Origin: Rhodocyclales bacterium
GTDB taxonomy: Bacteria > Pseudomonadota > Gammaproteobacteria > Burkholderiales > Rhodocyclaceae
Direction of reading: 5' to 3'
NCBI GenBank assembly: GCA_028292485.1
Contig: JAQGMG010000017.1
Location: 124,001 to 188,000, forward strand
Length of the DNA stretch: 64,000 nucleotides
Shown: positions 26,543 to 36,507 of the stretch, piece after piece
Numbering within the stretch: the stretch's first letter is position 1
Layout of the letters: each line of letters starts with the position of its first letter
Program-made: the position numbers and the translations under genes
Notes under the pieces: model-generated
Told to the model about the DNA's origin: nothing
Databases searched by the model: none
What the model saw: the letters and a program-made list of their open reading frames with translations, nothing else

Positions 26543-27583
26543 ATGAAACGCACACCTGTCGGCATTCTCCTCAACACCGTGCTTGCGACCCTTGCCAGCA
26601 CACTGATAGCTGCGCCTGCCCAGGCCGGCAAGACAATCGACGCCATCAAGCAACGCGGCGCCATTCAGTGCGGCGTCAGCACCGGCGTGGCTGGCTTCTC
26701 GCAGGCAGACAGCCAGGGCAACTGGTCAGGACTCGATGTGGACACCTGCCATGCACTGGCCGCCGCAGTGCTCGGCGACGCGAAGAAAGTCAATTTCGTG
26801 CCGCTCAATTCGCAGCAGCGTTTTACCGCGATCCAGTCCGGCGAAGTCGATCTGCTTGCCCGCAACACCACCTGGACGCTCACCCGCGATGCCTCGCTCG
26901 GCCTCGAATTCGCGGCCATCACCTACTACGATGGCCAGGGCTTCCTGGTGCCGAAAAAACTCAAGATCACCAGTCCGAAACAATTGAAGAATGCCGAGAT
27001 CTGCGTACAGTCCGGCACTACCAACGAGAAGAACCTCTCCGACTATTTCAGGATGCAGGGCGTCAAGGTGAAGCCCGTTGTCTTTGAAGGTTTCGAGGCT
27101 TCTTTCAAGGCCTTCTTCTCCGGCCGATGCCAGGCCTACACCACCGACCTTTCCGGCCTGGCAGGTCTGCGCAACAAGGAAGCGAAGAATCCGGAAGACT
27201 ACGTGCTGCTCCCCGAAGTCATCTCCAAGGAGCCACTCGGCCCGGCTGTTCGCCGTGGCGATGACGAATGGTTCACCATCGTCAAGTGGGTCGTCTTCGC
27301 GCTCATCGAGGCCGAAGAAAACGGCATCACACAGGCCAATGCAGACTCGCTCAAAACCAGCAGCAAGGACCCCGTCGTGCAACGCATCCTCGGCACCTCG
27401 GATGACAGCGGCAAGTTGCTCGGGCTGGACCGCGACTGGGCTTATCGCGCCATCAAGGCGGGAGGAAATTACGGTGAAATCTTCGAGCGCAACGTCGGCC
27501 CGAAATCCGTGCTCAAGTTGCCACGTGGTCTGAACAACCTGTGGAACAAGGGCGGCATTCTTTATGCGCCGCCCGTGCGATAA
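26543..27583 (+). CDS. aapJ: Polar amino acid ABC transporter substrate-binding protein (AapJ-like)
   Basis: A 346-residue periplasmic protein with a signal peptide ending AAPAQA (about residue 28) and a good AAGAGG site before ATG 26543. The class-3 solute-binding fold shows IKQRGAIQCGVSTGVAGFSQ, GLDVDTCHALAAAVLGDAKK, FTAIQSGEVDLLARNTTWTL, CVQSGTTNEKNL and YTTDLSGLAGLR. These match the general L-amino-acid binding protein family AapJ/BztA. Its membrane and ATPase partners start at 28798, after an opposite-strand insertion of about 1.2 kb. Confidence 0.9.
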   Translation: MKRTPVGILLNTVLATLASTLIAAPAQAGKTIDAIKQRGAIQCGVSTGVAGFSQADSQGNWSGLDVDTCHALAAAVLGDAKKVNFVPLNSQQRFTAIQSGEVDLLARNTTWTLTRDASLGLEFAAITYYDGQGFLVPKKLKITSPKQLKNAEICVQSGTTNEKNLSDYFRMQGVKVKPVVFEGFEASFKAFFSGRCQAYTTDLSGLAGLRNKEAKNPEDYVLLPEVISKEPLGPAVRRGDDEWFTIVKWVVFALIEAEENGITQANADSLKTSSKDPVVQRILGTSDDSGKLLGLDRDWAYRAIKAGGNYGEIFERNVGPKSVLKLPRGLNNLWNKGGILYAPPVR

Positions 27584-27592
27584 ACAACGAAC

Positions 27593-27680
27593 GTAGGGCG
27601 GAGTGCCAACTCCGCCGTGCCACGCCGTCAGTTGGCCACGTAAAAGTAGCGATGGCGGCGGAGTTGGCACTCCGCCCTAC
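27593..27680. repeat. GTAGGG-family palindrome, 24-bp perfect arms
   Basis: Arms 27593-27616 (GTAGGGCGGAGTGCCAACTC, then CGCC) and 27657-27680 are exact reverse complements, with a 40-base loop. It begins 10 bases after the aapJ stop, so it may terminate or stabilise the aapJ transcript. Confidence 0.9.
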
Positions 27681-27719
27681 TCGCCACCGCGCTCACTGAC
27701 ACCCTGCTGGGCCGAGCAA

Positions 27720-28007
27720 CTACGCTTGAATGGAATAGTAGGTGCCGGTCGGCGGCGTAGCCAGCATGGGCATGACAGCGGCAATTTTCTCCGGGGGAAT
27801 CTGCTTCACCGATGCCTGATGTGCAGCCACTGACATCCAGATCTCGATGATGGCAAATGCATTAAAATTTTCCTGGCTGCGAAGAAGCTGGCACGATTCA
27901 CAGCCTTGCGACTGCTCGATAAGAGGAACGATCGAAACCAGAAACTCGCCGAGACGGTCCGCCTGGCCGGGCTTGGCTTCGAAGTTGTTGATTCGTGTGA
28001 TGCTCAT
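27720..28007 (-). CDS. Antibiotic biosynthesis monooxygenase (ABM) domain protein
   Basis: A 95-residue single-domain protein of the dimeric alpha+beta-barrel ABM type: SITRINNFEAKPGQADRLGE, IVPLIEQSQGCESCQLLRSQ, AFAIIEIWMSVAAHQASVKQ and the terminal TGTYYSIQA strand. ABM proteins include quinol monooxygenases and small heme- or substrate-binding enzymes; the reaction here is unknown. It lies downstream of the toxin-antitoxin pair on the same strand, inside the split aap operon. Composition is less GC-rich than the transporter genes. Confidence 0.8.
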   Translation of the reverse strand: MSITRINNFEAKPGQADRLGEFLVSIVPLIEQSQGCESCQLLRSQENFNAFAIIEIWMSVAAHQASVKQIPPEKIAAVMPMLATPPTGTYYSIQA

Positions 28008-28040
28008 AAGATCCTTCAGACTCGAAGTATCGTTATCCGG

Positions 28041-28343
28041 TCAAAGCTGGATAGCTTCTGCATGCAATTTCAAACCAAGTGCGCCAACCACTTTAAGAAT
28101 AGTGTCGAAACTTGGGGCACGATCTCCCGAAAGCGCCTTATAAAGGCTTTCGCGTGAAAGCCCGGCATCGCGAGCCACCTGCGTCATTCCTTTGGCGCGA
28201 GCGATGTCACCCAATGCTTTTGCAATGAATGTTGCATCGCCATTCGCTTCCTCCAAACACGCCTCCAGATAAGCTGCCATTTCTTCTGGCGTGCGCAAAT
28301 GCTCTGCAACATCGTAACGGGTAGTAGTGGTTTTTTTCATCAT
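28041..28343 (-). CDS. HTH antitoxin (HigA-like addiction-module antidote)
   Basis: A 100-residue protein. The N-terminus TRYDVAEHLRTPEEMAAYLE and the HTH DIARAKGMTQVARDAGLSRESLYKALSG are typical of the HigA-like antidote family paired with phage-derived Gp49/HigB-type killers. It starts 7 bases after the toxin stop. It neutralises the toxin and represses its own operon; the palindrome at 28649-28666 is its probable site. Confidence 0.88.
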   Translation of the reverse strand: MMKKTTTTRYDVAEHLRTPEEMAAYLEACLEEANGDATFIAKALGDIARAKGMTQVARDAGLSRESLYKALSGDRAPSFDTILKVVGALGLKLHAEAIQL

Positions 28344-28349
28344 GCGCTC

Positions 28350-28640
28350 CTACAAATTGCGTGCCAGACGCAAGGCAACGCGGATATCGGCGGACTGCGT
28401 GGTCTTGTCGCCACCGGCCAGCAGAATCACCACCTCACGTCCGCGTTTCATAAAGTACACCCGATAGCCGGGACCGTAATCGATGCGTAGTTCGGACACT
28501 CCCTCGCCTACAGGCTTGACATCGCCGGGATTGCCCGCCGCAAGGCGTTCGATTCGCACCAGAACACGAGCACGCGCTTGAAGATCACGAAGGTTGTCGA
28601 TCCACTGAGCATAGGTATCAGTTTTGCGGATTTCGAGCAT
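28350..28640 (-). CDS. RelE/HigB-type toxin (addiction-module killer)
   Basis: A 96-residue protein from MLEIRKTDTYAQWIDNLRDL. The segments ARARVLVRIERLAAGNPGD, SELRIDYGPGYRVYFMKRGR and VVILLAGGDKTTQSADI define the Gp49/HigB-like killer family of ribosome-dependent mRNA interferases in the RelE superfamily. Gene order toxin-first is typical of higBA. The pair sits on the - strand inside an amino acid transport operon. Confidence 0.88.
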   Translation of the reverse strand: MLEIRKTDTYAQWIDNLRDLQARARVLVRIERLAAGNPGDVKPVGEGVSELRIDYGPGYRVYFMKRGREVVILLAGGDKTTQSADIRVALRLARNL

Positions 28641-28648
28641 GAACAAAA

Positions 28649-28666
28649 TGTATCCTGCTGGATACA
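28649..28666. promoter_or_regulatory. Probable operator of the toxin-antitoxin operon
   Basis: Palindrome TGTATCC-TGCT-GGATACA, 9 bases upstream of the toxin start codon. Perfect 7-bp arms around a 4-bp centre fit autoregulation by the HTH antitoxin. It also lies in the only space upstream of aapQ (28798). Confidence 0.6.
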
Positions 28667-28797
28667 CTCTGTCAATGCTGCAATTGCCGCCGAGGCCATT
28701 ACTTCAATCGCGCTCTACGAGAAAATCGTCGTGTCGCGCGGCTTGCTCCGCCGATTACAAGCTACGCGTAGTCACTGCAACGCATTATTATCCCGTC

Positions 28798-30006
28798 ATG
28801 GCCGATACTCAATCTCCCATTACCCCTCGCCCACCGCCCGAGCAACGCCTGAACGCACACAAGTGGCGCGAGCGCCTGATGCAATGTGTGGTACTTGCCA
28901 TCGTCGGCCTCGTCGCCTGGTGGCTGATGCACAACACCCTCACCAACATGCGGGCACGCGGCGCGCATGCGGGCTTCGATTTCCTGCTCGATCCCGCCGG
29001 GTTCGAGATTGGCGAGGGTCTGTTCGGTTATGAGTCGGGCCAGCCTTTCTGGCGAGCGTTTCTCGTTGGACTTGGCAATACCTTGCGCGTGGCACTGGCC
29101 AGCATCGTGGTGTGCACGGTGCTCGGCGCCCTGATCGGTATCGGGCGGCTGTCGCGCAATTTTCTGCTGCGCAGTCTTTGCACGGGCTACATCGAACTGG
29201 TGCGCAACGTGCCGGTGCTGTTGCAATTGCTGATGTGGTACTTCGTGCTCACCGACATGCTGCCGACATCGGATGAAGCGCTGTCGCCGCTGCCCGGTTT
29301 TTTCCTGAGCAAGAGTGGGCTGACTTTCCCGGTACCGATGGCGACTGCAACCTGGTTGTATGCGGGTGTGGGTCTGCTGCTGGGCGCGATGCTGGCGATG
29401 CTGTATCTGCGTCATGCCGGTCGCATGCTCTACGCCAGTGGCAAGCAATTGCCACGTGTCTGGCCGGTGCTCGTGCTGCTGACCGGTGGTGTATTGCTGG
29501 CGTGCGCGCTCGGCGCTGTCATCAGCGATGTGCCGTGGGCCTTCGACATCCCGGCGAAGAGCGAGATCACCATATCCGGTGGTGCGGCAGTGACACCGGA
29601 GTTCCTTGCAGTCTTTCTCGGGCTCTCCACCTACACCGCGGCCTTTGTCGCCGAGGTAGTGCGCGCCGGCGTTCAGTCTGTGCAGCATGGTCAGCTGGAA
29701 GCCGCGCGGGCATTGGGTCTTGGGCGAGTGCATCAGTTGCGCCTGGTGATCCTGCCGCAAGCCATGCGCGTTATCCTGCCTTCGCTGACCAACCAGTATC
29801 TGAACCTGACGAAGAATTCCTCGCTGGCGGTTGCCGTGGGTTACCCCGATCTCGTCTCGATTGCGAACACCTCGCTCAACCAGACCGGCCGCGCCTTCGA
29901 GTGCGTGGCGATCATCATGGCGGTGTATGTCTCGCTGTCGCTGCTGACGGCGTGGTTCATGAATCGTTATAACCGGCGCGCTGCGCTCAAGGGCTCGCCG
30001 CGATGA
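28798..30006 (+). CDS. aapQ: Amino acid ABC transporter permease (AapQ-like)
   Basis: A 402-residue inner-membrane protein from MADTQSPITPRPPP, chosen because the frame before it overlaps the toxin operator. It has a first hydrophobic segment, then the long periplasmic insert typical of AapQ/BztB, with GFDFLLDPAGFEIGEGLFGY before the conserved domain. The ABC permease EAA loop reads QLEAARALGLGRVHQLRLVILPQ. It pairs with AapM to form the membrane channel. The stop overlaps the aapM start (ATGA). Confidence 0.88.
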   Translation: MADTQSPITPRPPPEQRLNAHKWRERLMQCVVLAIVGLVAWWLMHNTLTNMRARGAHAGFDFLLDPAGFEIGEGLFGYESGQPFWRAFLVGLGNTLRVALASIVVCTVLGALIGIGRLSRNFLLRSLCTGYIELVRNVPVLLQLLMWYFVLTDMLPTSDEALSPLPGFFLSKSGLTFPVPMATATWLYAGVGLLLGAMLAMLYLRHAGRMLYASGKQLPRVWPVLVLLTGGVLLACALGAVISDVPWAFDIPAKSEITISGGAAVTPEFLAVFLGLSTYTAAFVAEVVRAGVQSVQHGQLEAARALGLGRVHQLRLVILPQAMRVILPSLTNQYLNLTKNSSLAVAVGYPDLVSIANTSLNQTGRAFECVAIIMAVYVSLSLLTAWFMNRYNRRAALKGSPR

Positions 30007-31115
30007 GCGACTCCATCGTCTTCTCGCCTGTTACGGCGCGCCCTGCTCCGCACCGCACGCAAGGCATCTCGGCCTGGGCACGCACGAATCTTTTCTCCGA
30101 CTGGCCCAACAGCATTGCCACAGTCCTGCTGCTGATGATATTTGCATGGTATCTGCCGCAACTCATCGATTGGGCCGTGCTCAAGGCCGTCGTGCGTCCC
30201 GATGTCGACGCCTGCCAGGCTGCAGCACATGCCGGCGCGTGCTGGGGCGTGGTATCGGAGAAGTACCGCACCATCCTGTTCGGACGCTATCCCTATGCCG
30301 AGCAATGGCGGCCGCTGGCGGCGGTGTTGCTGATGTTGTCGCTGGTGGGCGTGAGTGCCGTGCCGCGCATGTGGCGCTGGTACCTGCTGCCGCTGTGGCT
30401 GGCGGGCATGGTCTTGTTCGTGGCGCTGATGGGTGGCAGCGTTGCGGGGCTGACACCGGTGCAGACGAATCTATGGGGTGGCTTGCCGCTGACCGTGCTG
30501 CTGTCGCTCGGCGGCATGACAATGGCGTTTCCGCTGGCAATCCTGCTGGCAATGGGGCGACGCTCGACCCTGCCTGTTCTACGCACATTGAGCTCGCTGT
30601 ATGTCGAGCTGATTCGCGGCGTACCGCTGATCTCGGTGCTGTTCATGGCTTCGTTCATGTTGCCGCTGTTCCTGCCGCAGGGTGTGAAGCTGGATGTGCT
30701 GATCCGCGTGCTGGTCGGCATCGGCCTGTTCTCGGCAGCCTACATGGCGGAGATCGTGCGCGGCGGTTTGCAGGCGGTGCCGCAGGCGCAGACCGAGGCG
30801 GCGCAATCGCTCGGGCTGGGTTACTGGAAAACGCATGGCCTGGTGCTGTTGCCGCAGGCTCTGCAGGCAGTGCTGCCTTCCCTCGTCAACAGCTTCATCG
30901 GCAACTTCAAGGACTGCTCGCTGGTCACCATCGTGAGTCTGTACGAACTCACCGGCGCACTGTCGCTGGCGCTCGGTGGCGATGTCGTGTGGCGGCCGTT
31001 CTTCCTTGAGGGTTATCTGTTTGTGGCGCTGATCTACTGGTCGTTCTGCTTCGGCATGTCGCGTTACAGCATGCGGCTGGAGCGGCGCTTGTCACGCAGC
31101 CAGGCGCGTACATGA
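30003..31115 (+). CDS. aapM: Amino acid ABC transporter permease (AapM-like)
   Basis: A 370-residue inner-membrane permease, translationally coupled to aapQ. It has WARTNLFSDWPNSIATVLLL at the start, as in AapM/BztC, several hydrophobic segments, and the EAA loop TEAAQSLGLGYWKTHGLVLLPQALQ. FKDCSLVTIVSLYELTGAL resembles the conserved last-but-one segment of the HisM/ArtM family. The ATPase gene follows after 27 bases. Confidence 0.9.
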   Translation: MSDSIVFSPVTARPAPHRTQGISAWARTNLFSDWPNSIATVLLLMIFAWYLPQLIDWAVLKAVVRPDVDACQAAAHAGACWGVVSEKYRTILFGRYPYAEQWRPLAAVLLMLSLVGVSAVPRMWRWYLLPLWLAGMVLFVALMGGSVAGLTPVQTNLWGGLPLTVLLSLGGMTMAFPLAILLAMGRRSTLPVLRTLSSLYVELIRGVPLISVLFMASFMLPLFLPQGVKLDVLIRVLVGIGLFSAAYMAEIVRGGLQAVPQAQTEAAQSLGLGYWKTHGLVLLPQALQAVLPSLVNSFIGNFKDCSLVTIVSLYELTGALSLALGGDVVWRPFFLEGYLFVALIYWSFCFGMSRYSMRLERRLSRSQART

Positions 31116-31142
31116 GAAAAAAATTGAGCGGGTAATAATGAG

Positions 31143-31871
31143 ATGAGCATTATCGAATTCGACAAGGTGAACAAGTGGTTCGGACAGCAGCATGTGTTGC
31201 GCGACATCGATCTGCAGGTCGAGGCTGGCGAGCAGGTGGTGATCTGCGGCCCGTCCGGCTCGGGCAAGTCGACGCTGATCCGCCTCGTCAATCGGCTGGA
31301 GGCGCATGAAGAAGGCCGCCTCGTCGTCGACGGCATCACCATTGATGACAACGCGAAATCCATCGAAGCCGTGCGCCGCAAGGTCGGCATGGTGTTCCAG
31401 CAGTTCAATCTCTTCCCGCATCTGAGCGTGCTGGAGAACCTGACACTGGCGCCGGTGTGGGTGAATGGCACTGCACAGAAGGATGCCGAAGCCCAGGCCA
31501 TGCAACAGCTCGAACGCGTGCACATTGCGGAGCAGGCACACAAATACCCGCTGCAACTCTCTGGCGGTCAGCAGCAGCGCGTAGCCATCGCGCGCGCACT
31601 CTGCCTGTCGCCGCGCATCATGCTTTTCGACGAACCGACTTCGGCCCTCGATCCCGAAATGATCAAGGAAGTACTCGACGTAATGGCCGAGCTCGCCACG
31701 CAGGGCATCACCATGCTGTGCGTAACGCACGAGATGGGCTTCGCACGCTCGGTTGCCAATCGCGTGATCTTCATGGATGACGGTCAGATCATCGAAGAAG
31801 CGCCACCCACGGACTTCTTCGACAATCCGCAGAGCGCACGGCTGCAGGAGTTCCTGTCCAGGATCCTCTGA
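31143..31871 (+). CDS. aapP: Amino acid ABC transporter ATP-binding protein (AapP-like)
   Basis: A 242-residue ATPase: Walker [10 protein letters not shown] (about residue 38), Q-loop [20 protein letters not shown], signature [15 protein letters not shown], Walker [15 protein letters not shown], and the switch His in CVTHEMGFA. It powers uptake through AapQM with substrate from AapJ. The + strand run of aapQMP ends here. No gene is seen in the following 256 bases. Confidence 0.93.
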   Translation: MSIIEFDKVNKWFGQQHVLRDIDLQVEAGEQVVICGPSGSGKSTLIRLVNRLEAHEEGRLVVDGITIDDNAKSIEAVRRKVGMVFQQFNLFPHLSVLENLTLAPVWVNGTAQKDAEAQAMQQLERVHIAEQAHKYPLQLSGGQQQRVAIARALCLSPRIMLFDEPTSALDPEMIKEVLDVMAELATQGITMLCVTHEMGFARSVANRVIFMDDGQIIEEAPPTDFFDNPQSARLQEFLSRIL

Positions 31872-32127
31872 GCGCAAGGCCCGGCGCGGCTTGCGAGGCC
31901 CTGTACCGGTGCGGGAACTGTTGGCGGCGAACAGTGCGCCTGCCCGCCATCTGCTATACAACCGCCGGGGGGCAGCTGCGGTAACATCGCCGTTGCCGTA
32001 ACGAGTGGGCACCAGGCGCGCTTATGCTGGCAGCGTTACCTGTTGAAATTCCCACAAAGCCAGCAACTCGACAATGGGGAGACACCATGGCGGATTTTCG
32101 ATCGATTGCCATCGCAGAGGCTTGCCA

Positions 32128-35100
32128 ATGAACCCGCTGTCCGGTGACACACCCCGCGGAATCCGGCGCGGCCGTTTGCCGCCCGGCACCATGCTCGGTT
32201 TCATTCTTGCCGTTGTGGCAGTCCTGCTGATTGCTTTCGTCAACTACATCGCGCTGCAATCGCGCACTGAAGCGGCCGAGCGCCTGACGCACAGCGTGGA
32301 GGTGATGGAGCAGGTGCAGGCTCTCCTCTCCGCCGTAAAAGACGCCGAGACCGGCCAGCGCGGCTACTTGCTGACAGGCGCCGAGCCTTACCTCGCGCCG
32401 TACACCAACGCCAGGGCGGACCTTCCCGGCCTGTTCAAGAACATTCGCAGACTGGTGGCCGATAACCGCGACCAGTTGCTGCGGGTGGACAGTCTCGAGC
32501 AATTGACTGGCGAGAAGCTCGAAGAACTGGGCCAGACGATCACGCTGCGCCGGAATGGTGACGAGGTCGGTTCGCTGGACCTGGTCCGCTCCGACCGCGG
32601 CAAGCTGTCCATGGATCGCATCCGTACCATCACCACGCAAATGCAGAATGAGGAGCGCACGCTGCTCGCGACGCGCCAGCAAGACTGGCAGGATGCCGTC
32701 AAGGTCACGGCGGCGATTTCGTGGGGCGGTTCGGCATTGCTGCTGGTCTTGATCGCCGGTGCGGGGGCCATGACATCCCGCGACTTCCGTACGCGTGAAA
32801 CCGAAGCCTGGATCAGGGCCGGCCTGGCCGGTATGGGCCCACAGCTCCAGGGTGATCAACGCCTCGATCAACTGGGTGAAAAGGCCCTCGCCTATCTCGC
32901 CGATTATCTTGATGCGCAAGTCGGCGCGGTATACGTCGCCGAAGCCGACGGCCGCTATCACCGCGTCGCAGGCCACGCAGTAGCACCCGGCAATGAGCAT
33001 GAGAATGTGCGCGACGGCGACGGCCTGCTCGGTCAGGCCGCGAAGGAAAACCGCACCCTGTATGTGCAGGACGTCCCCGAAGACTATCTATCGGTTGCTT
33101 CCGGCCTCGGGCACAGCAAGTCGCGCACATTGCTGATAGCCCCGGCAAGTGCAGATGGTGTCGTACAGGCAATTCTTGAACTTGGTTTCTTCCGCAAGCT
33201 CAAGCCAGCTGACCGCGATTTGCTGGACCGCGTATTGGAGTCGCTGGGTGTCGCCGTGCGCTCCGCCAAGGACCGCACACGCCTCGAAGAATTGCTCGAA
33301 GAGACGCAGCGTCAATCCGAGGAACTTCAGGCGCAACAGGAAGAGCTGCGCGTCAACAACGAGGAGCTCGAAGAGCAAGGGCGCGCGCTCAAGGAATCGC
33401 AAGTGCAGATGGAAGCACAGCAGGCCGAGCTGGAGCAGACCAATTCGCAGCTCGAAGAGCAGACGCAAATGCTCGAGCATCAGAAGGATGATCTCGCCGC
33501 TGCGCAGACCGTGCTCACCGACAAGGCCGCCGAGCTGGAGCGCTCCAATCAGTACAAGAGCGAGTTCCTCGCCAACATGAGCCACGAGTTGCGCACGCCG
33601 CTCAACTCCACGCTGATCCTCGCCAAGCTGCTGGCCGACAACAAGGATGGCAACCTCAGCAACGAGCAGGTGAAGTTTGCGCAGACCATCTCCGGTGCAG
33701 GCAATGACCTGCTCACGCTGATCAACGACATCCTCGATCTGTCGAAGATCGAATCGGGCAAGGTCGAGGTCCAGGTGGAAGCGGTGAACATCGCCAGAAC
33801 GGTCGAGTCGCTGCAACGCGGCTTGTTGCCCGTCGCCAACGAAAAGGGGCTCACGCTCAGCGCCAGCGTCGAGCCGGGTACTGCGGAGCGCATCGCAACC
33901 GATGCGCAACGCCTCGGCCAGATCCTCAAGAATTTGTTGTCCAATGCCCTCAAGTTCACCGACAAGGGCGAAGTATCGCTACGCGTGCTCTCCAACGCGG
34001 AGAACGTGTTGTTCGCGATACGCGATACGGGTATCGGCATTCCGCAACATCAGCAGGAAATCATTTTCGAGGCATTCCGCCAGGCCGATGGCAGCACGCA
34101 CCGCAAGTACGGCGGCACCGGCCTGGGTCTCTCCATCTCGCGCGATCTGGCGCGCCTGCTGGGCGGCGATATCTCCGTGCGCAGCACTGCGGGCAATGGC
34201 AGCATCTTCACGCTGACCCTGCCGCTGGTATATGTCTCCAGCATGACGCCGGTGGTGCCGATTCCCCGCGGAACGCCACAGGCCCGTGTCGATACCCACA
34301 TCAATACGCCTTCCTCTCCGGAGCAACCCGGCGGGTCGCAATTGCCCGCTGGCGCGCTGCAGAAGATCAGCACTGCACTATCACCCATCGAGATGGAGGA
34401 TGACCGTGATCAGCTTTCGACAGGCTCGCGGCTCATACTTGTCATCGAAGACGATGTGCGCTTTGCCGCCATCCTGCGCGACTTGTCGCACGAGATGGGT
34501 TTCCAGTGCGTCGTCACGCATACCGCCAACGATGGCCTTGCCGCAGCCACGAAATACGTCCCCAGTGCGATCCTGCTCGACATGAATCTGCCGGACCATT
34601 CCGGCCTCGGCGTGCTCGATCAGCTCAAGCACAATCCACGCACACGGCATATTCCGGTGCATGTCGCATCGGTTGCGGACTACACGCAGGAGGCACTGGG
34701 ACTCGGCGCCATCGGCTATGCCCTCAAGCCGGTCAAGCGCGAGCAGCTCATCGAAGCCCTGAAGCGCCTCGAAGCCAAATTCTCGCAAAGCCTGCGCCGC
34801 GTGTTGGTGGTCGAGGATGACGAGCGCCAGCGCACCAGCATCCTGCAACTGCTCTCCAATGATGACGTGCAGATTACCGACGTCGGCAACGCCGCCGACG
34901 CCCTTGTCCAATTGCAGGCGAACACATTCGATTGCATGGTCATGGATCTGAACCTGCCCGACCTGAGCGGTTACGAGTTGCTCGACAGGATGGCGGAGCA
35001 GGAAGAAGTCTCCTTCCCGCCCGTGATCGTCTACACCGGCCGTTCGCTGACGCGTGATGAAGAGCAGAAACTGCGGCGCTTCTCCAAGTCCATCATCATC

Positions 35101-35610
35101 AAGGACGCACGCTCGCCGGAGCGCCTGCTCGATGAAGTCACGCTGTTCCTGCACCAGGTCGAATCGTCCCTGCCGGCGGAGAGCCAGCGCATCCTCAAGG
35201 TGGCCCGCGACCGCGAAGCGACACTCGACGGGCGTCGCATCCTCGTGGTGGAAGACGACGTGCGCAATATCTTCGCACTGTCGAGCATCCTCGAACCCAA
35301 GGGCGCCAAGGTCGAGATTGCCCGCAATGGCCGCGAGGCCATCGATGCGCTGACGCGCAGCCTTGCATCCACGAACACCATCGATCTCGTGCTCATGGAC
35401 ATCATGATGCCGGAGATGGATGGCTTCACCGCGATGCGCGAAATCCGCAAGCGTGTCGAGTGGAAGAAGCTGCCCATCATCGCGCTCACCGCCAAGGCCA
35501 TGCGCGACGATCAGGAAAAATGCCTGGCCGCGGGCGCCAACGACTACATCGCCAAACCGCTGGACGTGGAAAAGCTGCTGTCCCTCGTGCGCGTGTGGAT
35601 GCCGAAGTAA
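32128..35610 (+). CDS. CHASE3-GAF hybrid histidine kinase with three receiver domains
   Basis: A 1160-residue membrane sensor from [11 protein letters not shown] with AGAGG upstream. Order: membrane segment 1 (about residues 22-44), periplasmic CHASE3 ([20 protein letters not shown]), membrane segment 2 (about 197-220), GAF (about 245-390), a long Glu/Gln-rich coiled coil (390-475), HisKA with His486 in [11 protein letters not shown], HATPase ([30 protein letters not shown]), then three receivers with phospho-acceptor Asp at about 818, 940 and 1091. The last receiver is the best conserved ([17 protein letters not shown]). The next gene encodes a CheR-type methyltransferase. Signal unknown. 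Confidence 0.92.
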   Translation: MNPLSGDTPRGIRRGRLPPGTMLGFILAVVAVLLIAFVNYIALQSRTEAAERLTHSVEVMEQVQALLSAVKDAETGQRGYLLTGAEPYLAPYTNARADLPGLFKNIRRLVADNRDQLLRVDSLEQLTGEKLEELGQTITLRRNGDEVGSLDLVRSDRGKLSMDRIRTITTQMQNEERTLLATRQQDWQDAVKVTAAISWGGSALLLVLIAGAGAMTSRDFRTRETEAWIRAGLAGMGPQLQGDQRLDQLGEKALAYLADYLDAQVGAVYVAEADGRYHRVAGHAVAPGNEHENVRDGDGLLGQAAKENRTLYVQDVPEDYLSVASGLGHSKSRTLLIAPASADGVVQAILELGFFRKLKPADRDLLDRVLESLGVAVRSAKDRTRLEELLEETQRQSEELQAQQEELRVNNEELEEQGRALKESQVQMEAQQAELEQTNSQLEEQTQMLEHQKDDLAAAQTVLTDKAAELERSNQYKSEFLANMSHELRTPLNSTLILAKLLADNKDGNLSNEQVKFAQTISGAGNDLLTLINDILDLSKIESGKVEVQVEAVNIARTVESLQRGLLPVANEKGLTLSASVEPGTAERIATDAQRLGQILKNLLSNALKFTDKGEVSLRVLSNAENVLFAIRDTGIGIPQHQQEIIFEAFRQADGSTHRKYGGTGLGLSISRDLARLLGGDISVRSTAGNGSIFTLTLPLVYVSSMTPVVPIPRGTPQARVDTHINTPSSPEQPGGSQLPAGALQKISTALSPIEMEDDRDQLSTGSRLILVIEDDVRFAAILRDLSHEMGFQCVVTHTANDGLAAATKYVPSAILLDMNLPDHSGLGVLDQLKHNPRTRHIPVHVASVADYTQEALGLGAIGYALKPVKREQLIEALKRLEAKFSQSLRRVLVVEDDERQRTSILQLLSNDDVQITDVGNAADALVQLQANTFDCMVMDLNLPDLSGYELLDRMAEQEEVSFPPVIVYTGRSLTRDEEQKLRRFSKSIIIKDARSPERLLDEVTLFLHQVESSLPAESQRILKVARDREATLDGRRILVVEDDVRNIFALSSILEPKGAKVEIARNGREAIDALTRSLASTNTIDLVLMDIMMPEMDGFTAMREIRKRVEWKKLPIIALTAKAMRDDQEKCLAAGANDYIAKPLDVEKLLSLVRVWMPK

Positions 35611-35652
35611 TCAAACCTGGATTCACGCAATCGCCACGCCGCAAATAAGCAC

Positions 35653-36507
35653 ATGAGCCGCACACAGGAAAAGACGTCAGCCGCACCGGTGAAGGACTTC
35701 GACATCGAGTTGCAGTTGCTCATCGATGCCATCTATCTGAAGTACCACTACGACTTCCGTGGCTATGCGGGTGCGTCGCTGAAGCGTCGCCTGACAACGG
35801 CGATGAGCCGCTTCGGCTGCCACACGCTGTCGCAGTTGCAGGACAAGGTGCTGCACGATCCGAAGACCTTTCCGGCGCTGATGGACTTCCTCACCGTGCA
35901 GGTCAGCGAGATGTTTCGCGACCCGGCGTATTTCAGGTCGCTGCGTGAAAAGGTTGTACCGCTGCTGCGCACCTACCCCTCATTGAAAATCTGGGTGGCC
36001 GGTTGCAGCACCGGCGAGGAAGTCTATTCGCTGGCCATCCTGCTGCGCGAGGAAGGGCTGCTGGAGCGCACCCTCATCTATGCCACTGACATCAACGTCC
36101 ACGCCCTGCAGAAGGCCGAGGCCGGCGTCTATGAGCTGGACCGCATCGCCGGCTTTACCGACAACCACCGCATGTCCGGCGCGCCAGCCTCGCTGTCCGA
36201 CTACTACACTGCTGCGTACGGTCGTGCCGTGTTCGACAAGACGCTCAAGAAGCACATCGTCTTCTCCGATCACAGTCTCGCCACTGACAGCGTGTTTGCC
36301 GAAGTGCATCTCGTATCCTGTCGCAACGTGCTGATCTATTTCGACCGTGAGCTGCAGGACCGCGCGCTCGGCCTGTTCCACGAGGCGCTTTGTCGCAAGG
36401 GCTTTCTCGGCATCGGTACCAAGGAGTCGCTGCGCTTCTCGGCACAGGCGGATGCCTTTGACGAACTGGTTCAGCACGGCCGCATCTTCCAGAAGAGGGA
36501 CGGCTAA
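35653..36507 (+). CDS. CheR-type protein-glutamate methyltransferase
   Basis: A 284-residue enzyme. The N-terminal helical part has LIDAIYLKYHYDFRGYAGASLKRRL, a pattern of CheR paralogs outside the main chemotaxis operon. Motifs: VSEMFRDPAYF, the SAM loop WVAGCSTGEEVYSLAILL, ATDINVHALQKAEAGVY, and VHLVSCRNVLIYFDRELQDR. It would methylate glutamates on a partner, but no chemoreceptor is encoded nearby; the coiled coil of the adjacent kinase is a possible target (inference). Its stop overlaps the cheB start (TAATG). Confidence 0.88.
   Translation: MSRTQEKTSAAPVKDFDIELQLLIDAIYLKYHYDFRGYAGASLKRRLTTAMSRFGCHTLSQLQDKVLHDPKTFPALMDFLTVQVSEMFRDPAYFRSLREKVVPLLRTYPSLKIWVAGCSTGEEVYSLAILLREEGLLERTLIYATDINVHALQKAEAGVYELDRIAGFTDNHRMSGAPASLSDYYTAAYGRAVFDKTLKKHIVFSDHSLATDSVFAEVHLVSCRNVLIYFDRELQDRALGLFHEALCRKGFLGIGTKESLRFSAQADAFDELVQHGRIFQKRDG

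Noticed and set aside
27720-28640. Toxin-antitoxin/ABM block considered as part of a prophage or integrative element
   Set aside because: No integrase, phage structural gene or attachment-site duplication is visible on either side.
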